Positions 57,661 through 64,000 of a DNA stretch of 64,000 nt are shown one piece after another. Under the pieces are notes generated by a model. That model ran no database searches. It saw nothing but the letters and a program-made list of their open reading frames with translations, and was not told the origin of the DNA. The stretch comes from Acanthacorydalis orientalis (taxonomy: Eukaryota > Arthropoda > Insecta > Megaloptera > Corydalidae): contig CM068317.1 of assembly GCA_034766995.1 (NCBI GenBank), forward strand, positions 25,542,501-25,606,500, in the 5' to 3' direction. The translations under genes and the position numbers were made by a program. Each line of letters begins with the position of its first letter. Positions within the stretch are counted from its first letter, which is position 1.

Positions 57661-58504
57661 AATTTTGTTTCTTCTTCCATATATTATTATTAAATTAATG
57701 TATCTATTATAAAATTTTATAATTTTAAAAATACTTTTTTACAAAATACAATTGTATTCTTGTAAATAAAGTTTGTTCAAAAATAAAAGGATGATTTTTA
57801 CGTTCATGCTCTGTAATTATTCTCAGTGAGCTGAAACAAAAGTGCACTAAATTTTCTCAGACTTACTGGTATAATATCCAAGTTACATCACATAATTAAA
57901 GCAACAACAAAGAATATAATTGTATTTTCAAAACTTTTTCACCTCTTATACAATTAGTCGTTAAAATATCTGACGTGAGTGTAAAATATATCTTTGTTCT
58001 CGGAACAAAAAGTACAAGTTAAACATTTGTATTTGATAGAAGAAACGAATTGAAAATAAAACACCTCTGAGACTCGAGATCGTGCCAAGACGATGTTAGG
58101 AAAAAAACCTTAGAGATTTTCAGAAGCTCCGCTATAAAACACATATTCTCAATTATATTCACTAACGAACTGATAGAATGAAAAAAAACTGTCTGCCATC
58201 GGAATGCATTTATAGTAAAGTATTCATTTTCGGATTGCATTCTCCTCTGTAATCAATGCAGTCGTCTTATTAGTTTATCCTAGCTTTTATGTGAATAGAA
58301 GGAAGATATTGAAAAGTTTTGATTTAATTTCAAGAAAATCTTAAGTACACTCCCTTTTTGTATACTAAATTTATTTTTCATAATATAATAGTTCATGTTT
58401 TTTGACTAACTTCGACTATACTTGAAAGAATATTCACACAAAAAAACAAAATGTTTATATGTAAAAATTTACTTCTAGCGTTTAAAAAAACTTTTTATAC
58501 AAAC

Positions 58505-58536
<32 letters not shown>

Positions 58537-58750
58537 CTCACGGTACATAAATTATCTCTTTAACTTTACTCGTAAATAAAAACTTTCTAAAAATGTATAA
58601 ATACTCTACGTATGCAGTATCCACAAAAGAAATTTTAAAAAGACATTCTTAATATTCCATTTATTTAACATAGGTGTCATTTTAAGGATCGTTTTTATTT
58701 ATAATAATTTCCCTGCAATCCATTTTATTGTGTTCGACACTGAAAAAATA

Positions 58751-60004
58751 TTGGGCGGTTCAACAAAAGTTCGTAGCGTTTTCCATTAGATGTCATTAGT
58801 TGCAGTTTCGTGCGCAGTTCGATTATGTGACACGACTCCATATGTGTTATTTTGACAGGTAACCATTCAAATTTTCTGCTATTTTTGTGCAGTTTTGTGA
58901 ATTTTATGCCTGTTAAATTTAAAATTGAAAATGGAAGAGTATAAGGTGTGTATTCGTCATTTGATGGTGGTTTATTTCCGGAGAGAAAGAGGGCTCCAGT
59001 GACGATGTAAAAGACAACTACCGTTTATAGAAATGGAGCCGTAGCTGTTAGTACTGTTCGAAAGTGGTTCGCTTGGTTCAGAAATGGAAAATTCGAGCTA
59101 GAGGATTTAGAGCGTTCCGGTAGGTCTCCAGTTATGGATAATGACAAATTTGTAACACCTTTTGACTCATTATCGTTTATTTATTTATATCCAGAGATAC
59201 TTCAGATGTCTTATACGAGTGTTGTGAAGCATCTGGAGAGACTTGGAAGTTTGAGTGCCTTATAATTTAACAGAAAGAAATTTAATGGAACGCATTTCCA
59301 TCAGCGATTCGCTCCTTAAAAGAAACCAAACGACCCGTTTCTAAAACAATTAATCACGAACAGTAAAAAAACAGATCGTTTACAATAATGTGGATCGAAA
59401 AAGGTCTTGGAGAAAACAATATGAGCCTCCGTTAATCCACTCCAAAACCGGGTCTTCATTCGAAAAAGATGAAGTTGTGTATCTAGTAGAATTGGAAGGG
59501 TGTTGTGTATTGCGAGCATCTCCCAAATAATGAGAAGATAAATTCGGACACGTATTTTGTTCAATTGGACTAATTAAAGACGGCAATCGATCACAAGTGT
59601 CCAAAATTGACTAATTGGAAGTGTATCGTTTTCCACCGAGACAACGCTAGACCTCACGTCTCATTGTATACCCGGTAAAAATTGATCCAGTTTCGCTGGA
59701 ACGTTCTTCCTCACCCCTTCTCTTCACCTGATCTTGCACCTTCAGATTATCATTTATTTCAGTCCCCACAGAATTCTCTTAATGGAAAAAAAATCACTTT
59801 CCTTGAAACCTGCATAAACCTAAATTCATCGCCCAGAAAGATACCAAGTTCTGCGAGGACGGAATTTTGAAACTACTATGAAAGATGGTGAATAGTAGTG
59901 GATCAAAATGACACATACGTATTAGAATAAATATATGTACAAATAACTACACACTGCATTTGAATTTCACCTTAAGAACGCTACGAACTTTTGTTCCAAC
60001 CCAA
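58751..60004 (+). mobile_element. mariner element, full length, decayed
   Basis: The left end is TTGGGCGGTTCAACAAAAGT then TCGTAGCG; the right end reverse complemented is TTGGGTTGGAACAAAAGTTC then GTAGCG. The 1254 bp length is complete for mariner. The end sequence resembles that of the 12.9-13.9 kb mariner (TTGGG...CGTAGCG). Confidence 0.9.
58931..59925 (+). pseudogene. mariner transposase pseudogene
   Basis: The likely start is at 58931 (MEEYKVCIRHL). Blocks: VVRKWFAWFRNGKFELEDLE-like first domain, RSGRSPVMDNDKF, YTSVVKHLERLG (second helix-turn-helix). The first catalytic Asp region (normally ITGDEK) reads ITNSKK. The second, FHRDNARPHVSLYTR, is intact, and the third, FSSPDLAPSDYHLF, is intact. 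It ends with DQNDTYVLE. Several frameshifts and stops. Loss of the first Asp alone would inactivate it. Confidence 0.8.
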
Positions 60005-60478
60005 CATTTATTTGTCATACAAATCTCATAAATTTAAACCTAAGTTTTATACACTGTTCTCTACATTCGTCACTGTATTAAACACTGTTTGTATTTTAAC
60101 ACTTATCATCGTCATCTCAGCCTAGATTTCATCGTGTTTGATATTTAGATATTCAGCGATTCCACCACGAACGTGGGTTCTTCAATTTTATGTCTCGTGC
60201 ACATTCCACACAACTCATTTACCCGCTTGGACTGTCGCTATGTGTACGCATTGCCACGAGTCGGGCATAATACAAATATTCCATCCTTATTGTGTATATG
60301 TATATATATATATATATGGTCTAGTACGTGCCTGCTGGAAACGAGAACAACGCGTATTTTTTAATAAAACGCGGAAGTGGGTACAAGTGTTATTAAAATT
60401 TTCTCATATGCTCTCGCAAACAAAATATGAAACGAACGCGAAACATCAAACAAATTATTAACTTATAATCATATACGA

Positions 60479-60524
<46 letters not shown>

Positions 60525-60965
60525 GTATATGTATATGTGCGTGTGGAATTGTCTAAAGGTAGTAATAAAAGTTTTCTATACTTACATGTTTATTGATGAC
60601 TATTTGTTAATGATCATTCTCTAGACGAAATCTAAAAAAAATCTCACACATTCTCTTAAAATAGCTGTTCTTAACGATAGTCATGTCTATAATGATTTTC
60701 GTCCTTATCGAAATAATGAAATGTGACGGGAGGGTAACAAAATTCACTTTCACAAATGAATACTCTGTCCTTTATAAACCACTTAATAAATATCTAGTCA
60801 AGAAATGGTTATTAATAGATTACTGATAATTTTGATTGTTATTTAAGCGCATTTTAATGACGAAATTATCTTTCTCACAGTGATAAAACACTCAAAATAA
60901 TTATAGGAGCAGGAAAATTAATTTACGAAAAAATATTTTAGTCTCAAAACTAATATAAAATATAA

Positions 60966-60969
<4 letters not shown>
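60005..60969. other. AT-rich stretch with small microsatellites
   Basis: (AT)n at 60295-60317 and 60476-60540. A 107-codon plus frame at 60138-60461 in a mixed-composition patch contains an Ile-Tyr run from the repeat and matches nothing known, so it is not called. Confidence 0.45.
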
Positions 60970-61010
<41 letters not shown>

Positions 61011-61085
61011 TATTTATATACATATATTTATATACATATATTTATATACATATATTTATATACATATATATATATATATATATAT
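60970..61085. repeat. (AT)n with a 14-bp minisatellite
   Basis: TA run, then ATTTATATACATAT repeated about four times (61011-61065), then TA again. Further TA arrays lie at 61193-61221 and 61269-61343. Confidence 0.95.
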
Positions 61086-61186
61086 TGTAAAATGATCACT
61101 GTTTTAATATACAATGAATACTACCAATAGTTTCCGTACTTCATATTTTATTCACAAAGAACAATAATTTTTAAATTATAATTTTA

Positions 61187-61224
<38 letters not shown>

Positions 61225-61284
61225 TCATATATTTTATTCATTAATTTTATTCATATAATTTTATCTGATATATATATATATACA

Positions 61285-61345
<61 letters not shown>

Positions 61346-61348
<3 letters not shown>

Positions 61349-62020
61349 TTATACCTCAATTAACTAGCGAATATTCGTTCTCAGAGGTAAAAGTAATATG
61401 GCCATAATAGGGATACGTTCGTAAGTAAAGAAAATGAAAGACTTTTCTTTGAAAACAGAAAAGCTTTATTAAATGAAAATTCAATATTACATACCTGACA
61501 AAGATGAAATCAGGACATATTAAAATACGAATCTAAAGTAGATTGTTTATGCTTTCTTTTTCTTTCATGTCGCCCAGTCGCCCATACGGATTTATTGCAT
61601 TTGACACTGATCGCTTAACAATAACACTTCTTCCTAAATCAGAATCATTTTCACTGAAAAAATTGAAAACGTTTTCAATGTCATTCAAGCCCCTTTTTAA
61701 ATCTTTGGTTGTTAACACTTTTTCGATACGAACTTCTTTAATTTCATCTTCATTTTTTTTTGGTCTCGTTGCTAACAAGTTTTTCTAAATATTTCACTGA
61801 AGAACAAACAACTTTTGCATTAAATAAATTATTTGCATTCTTTTTGTCGATATTTACGAAATCTATCGATCGAGTTATCTCGATAACTTCATTTGTTTTC
61901 TCTTGAATGTTATTTTCTATGCATTAAAATTAATTGAAATTGCAGACTTCATTATATCGAGGCTTCGTTGTCAGAGGTGATAAATGTATGCCTCTCCGAC
62001 AACTTTAACCGAGATATGCC

Positions 62021-62022
<2 letters not shown>
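61346..62022 (-). mobile_element. pogo/Tigger-type element, internally deleted
   Basis: The left end is CAGTTATACCTCAATTAACT; the right end reverse complemented is TAGGCATATCTCGGTTAAAG. They match at most of 18 positions and follow the pogo/Tigger pattern of a TA-CTC--TTAA terminus. The subterminal TTC-TTCTCAGAGGT and TTCGTTGTCAGAGGT also pair. It is ~0.68 kb, with (AT)n directly at both ends. Confidence 0.65.
61533..61920 (-). pseudogene. pogo/Tigger transposase C-terminal fragment
   Basis: Minus-strand reading: NEVIEITRSIDFVNIDKKNA and SSVKYLEKLVSNET. After a frameshift the open stretch 61778-61533 gives VLTTKDLKRGLNDIENVFNF, FSENDSDLGRSVIVKRSVSN, AINPYGRLGDMKEKE and a stop. The layout (an acidic linker, then a leaf of helices with D-L-(R)S--V-R-V-NA---Y, then a Lys/Glu-rich end) is that of the C-terminal region of Tigger-like transposases. 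The catalytic domain is deleted. Confidence 0.5.
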
Positions 62023-62069
<47 letters not shown>

Positions 62070-62180
62070 CATACATATATATATATACATACATATATAT
62101 ATATATACATGCATATATATACATGCATATATATACATACATATATATATACACACACACACACATATATATATATATGT
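62023..62180. repeat. (AT)n and (TACA)n compound microsatellite
   Basis: TA and TACATACA blocks beginning at the right end of the pogo-like element and finishing with (CA)n and TA. Confidence 0.95.
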
Positions 62181-62399
62181 GTGTGTGATGTTTCAGTTCA
62201 AAAATGTTCGCTTTGTGATTCATTTTTATAGTTAGCTAGAACTCTATTCCTCACTCTCGAAATATCCTCTTAGTTTCCTGTTTATAAACATTTTCTATCC
62301 CATCGAACTAAAACGACCGTATAATACATTCGTAAATTTTTAATCATTCTATCAATGGAACCGAATTATTTACAAACACACACATGCACAGAACCAATA

Positions 62400-62820
62400 C
62401 ATAAGAGAATGTATAGATATACAATTATCTATACAAACAGGAACGATACGACTGCGGTCGTAGAACGTGACAAGATGCAATTAACGTTTCGTACCGTGCG
62501 TTCCCGACGTCCAACATTATTTACCGGGCGCAGATGTTGGAATCGTCGTAGCCGCCACTCCGTCTTCTAATCCCATGTCTGACATAGATGTCACATGACT
62601 GTTTGTGAAATTGCGTGCCAAACACACTAGAAACGATTGCACCGATACAGTCGAACAATTTATGAATAACTGACAGGGTGACAGTCAGTTTGTGGATCGT
62701 GTTGAATGACAACAACAACGAAGTGTATACTCTCTTTGACAAAGGCACTACAATTAGTTGCATTCACCCTCAGTGTTTACATAGGAAATGTATCGAACGA
62801 CACGCGTCACTATATATATA
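62400..62820. other. CpG-bearing island
   Basis: Mixed composition (CGTTCCCGACGTCCAAC, GGAATCGTCGTAGCCGCC) with an 80-codon minus frame of no known family at 62521-62763. Candidate regulatory or exonic DNA. Confidence 0.25.
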
Positions 62821-62848
62821 GAGAGGGGGGGGGGAGGAAGAGAGGATA
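62821..62848. repeat. Purine-rich tract with a run of about ten G
   Basis: GAGAGGGGGGGGGGAGGAAG then AGAGG, next to a TATATATA. It is unusual for this AT-rich window and prone to length change. 62849-63260 shows nothing. Confidence 0.85.
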
Positions 62849-63255
62849 AAAGTATGTTAACGAAGATCATTTTTAAGAAAATATCAATTTATTGAATAAA
62901 AATGTAACAACTTGAAAAGTTCAATGTTACATGTGAAATAGACTAATATCTTAATTATTTAGAAGTAAAAATTAATGTACTTGTAAATAAAACGTTTATG
63001 GAAAATTACAAAAAAAAAGCTGTAATCAATAATTGGTCAATAATCTAATTTAAACATTACTTGTCAAAAAAAATTTACTGGTGTAATTTATTATTTAATA
63101 GCTTTTCTCTTTCACTGCTTCTCTCAAACTTTGAGACACACTTTTCACGAACCTAACAATAATGTCATTACTGATAGAATTCAATTTGTTTTTAAAGCAT
63201 TTTGAAATTGCCGCCATGCTCTTATCTTACTCTAAAGAATTTTTCTATTAAGATG

Positions 63256-63576
63256 ATTCCGTGATAGATAGATAGATTATTTTTGAGGGGAGAGAAAGCT
63301 ATCTTGCCTCCCGGCACGTAGACTCGGAGTAAATATGCCTTCCCTCGGCTGATTAAAACTACTCGGGAAGTCTCGCTTCCTTCCAGAAGCCTATCAGCCT
63401 GCCCTAGTTTATAGACCCTAATTCGGCCGCGGTGAAGAGAAACTCCCCAAACCATCGTCGCCTTAAATTGACCCATGCCGAACATTCCGCGAGGAGGTGA
63501 ATGGGGGTCTCGTTGGCCCCCCACACCATCTACACTTCCCGTCCGTCCTTCGGCCTTGTATCTGTCCGTGGTACCA
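63256..63576 (-). mobile_element. LINE 3' end, second copy of the 50.4-51.4 kb family
   Basis: Closely matches 50430-50715 (CCTTCCCTCGGCT, GGGAAGTCTCGCTTCCTTCC, AGAAGCCTATCAGCCTGCCC, GAACATTCCGCGAGGAGGTG). On the minus strand it encodes the Cys-His knuckle (KCRWCGG, then shifted) and the ORF2 end. The 3' tail is (ATCT)n rather than the (ATAACC)n of the other copy. It is 5'-truncated near 63576 and no clear target duplication was found. 63577-64000 is AT-rich and shows nothing. Confidence 0.85.
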
Positions 63577-64000
63577 CATCACCGTCAGAACTGCTATTAT
63601 TATCGGACTTATATTCAGTCAAAATATTTTTCAAAAAAATTTTTCATATCTATGTTTTATAAATCAAACATCCACCCGTCTTCACTGCTGTTAATTTCAT
63701 AATCAATATCTTTATGTATTTCCACCATGATTTATAATTTGAAAATTTTATTATATGTATTCATTTTATAAAAATAAACTAACACTTGTAATATTGAAAA
63801 TAATCGAAATTTGGAAATCGCAAATATATAATATTTGCACGTTGTGACCTTCTAAATAACAAAACTACACTGTATATCATTGCGACGAAACTGTCGTGCA
63901 AAAGCCATAATACTCACGTCTTAAAACGTTATATAACTAAGTATTTCTAGTCAGTGCATGATCAACTAACTATCTAATGTAATAAGTTGCAATATTTGAT

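Noticed and set aside
60138..60461. 107-codon plus-strand frame with several Cys and His
   Set aside because: It includes a microsatellite-encoded Ile-Tyr run, and the Cys/His spacing fits no zinc-finger pattern.
63240..63590. Possible target duplication around the 63.3 kb LINE copy (short CCGT-containing words on both sides)
   Set aside because: The shared words are too short and the 5' edge too uncertain to distinguish from chance.

Overview
The window is AT-rich, repeat-dense eukaryotic DNA. Everything recognisable as protein belongs to transposable elements. These are mariner, Tc1, IS630-like, pogo, hAT, piggyBac and Helitron-associated DNA transposons, several non-LTR retrotransposon (LINE) ends and one probable solo LTR. 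The mix of several mariner lineages (one with Hsmar1/cecropia-type ends), decayed Tc1 and piggyBac copies, and very many (AT)n microsatellites suggests an arthropod, most likely an insect nuclear chromosome. The species cannot be named from the sequence. I found no complete host gene, tRNA, rRNA or CRISPR array. The window is best read as intergenic or long-intron DNA.

Layout. 0-9 kb: an IS630-like 3' relic; a tandem duplication carrying RTE-type LINE 3' ends and a nested ~0.2 kb insertion (2.6-3.9 kb); a Helitron-associated endonuclease/helicase remnant (4.5-5.45 kb, minus); a perfect small hAT MITE (5.6-5.9 kb); and a LINE ORF2 tail (6.2-6.8 kb). 9-16 kb: a deleted piggyBac with TTAA ends, a second piggyBac C-terminal relic, a more GC-rich island, a mariner pseudogene (12.9-13.9 kb), and a second endonuclease relic between two direct copies of an unclassified repeat. 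17-28 kb: mariner and LINE fragments, a decayed IS630-like element (22.6-23.9 kb) and a hAT element (26.3-27.4 kb). 28.5-29.4 kb: nine ~90 bp tandem units. 29.5-32.0 kb: a three-layer nest, in which a Tc1 element was split by a solo LTR and the LTR was then entered by an internally deleted mariner with an intact catalytic-domain ORF. 33-44 kb: a LINE tail, a third copy of the unclassified repeat, a GTF2IRD2-like hAT with target duplications, and three cecropia-type mariners. 44-50 kb: microsatellites and a GC-rich island. 50.4-51.4 kb: a 5'-inverted LINE copy flanked by an exact 13-bp target duplication. 52-64 kb: a deleted mariner, a three-unit ~360-400 bp tandem array, a Tc1, a mariner, a pogo/Tigger derivative in a dense AT-repeat patch, and a second copy of the inverted LINE's 3' end.

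The elements do not form a pathway. What the window preserves is a record of insertion order and of how non-autonomous copies arise: shared deletion junctions, nested insertions, twin priming, and contact between TA-targeting elements and (AT)n arrays. Eight or nine less AT-biased islands are the best candidates for host regulatory or exonic DNA.
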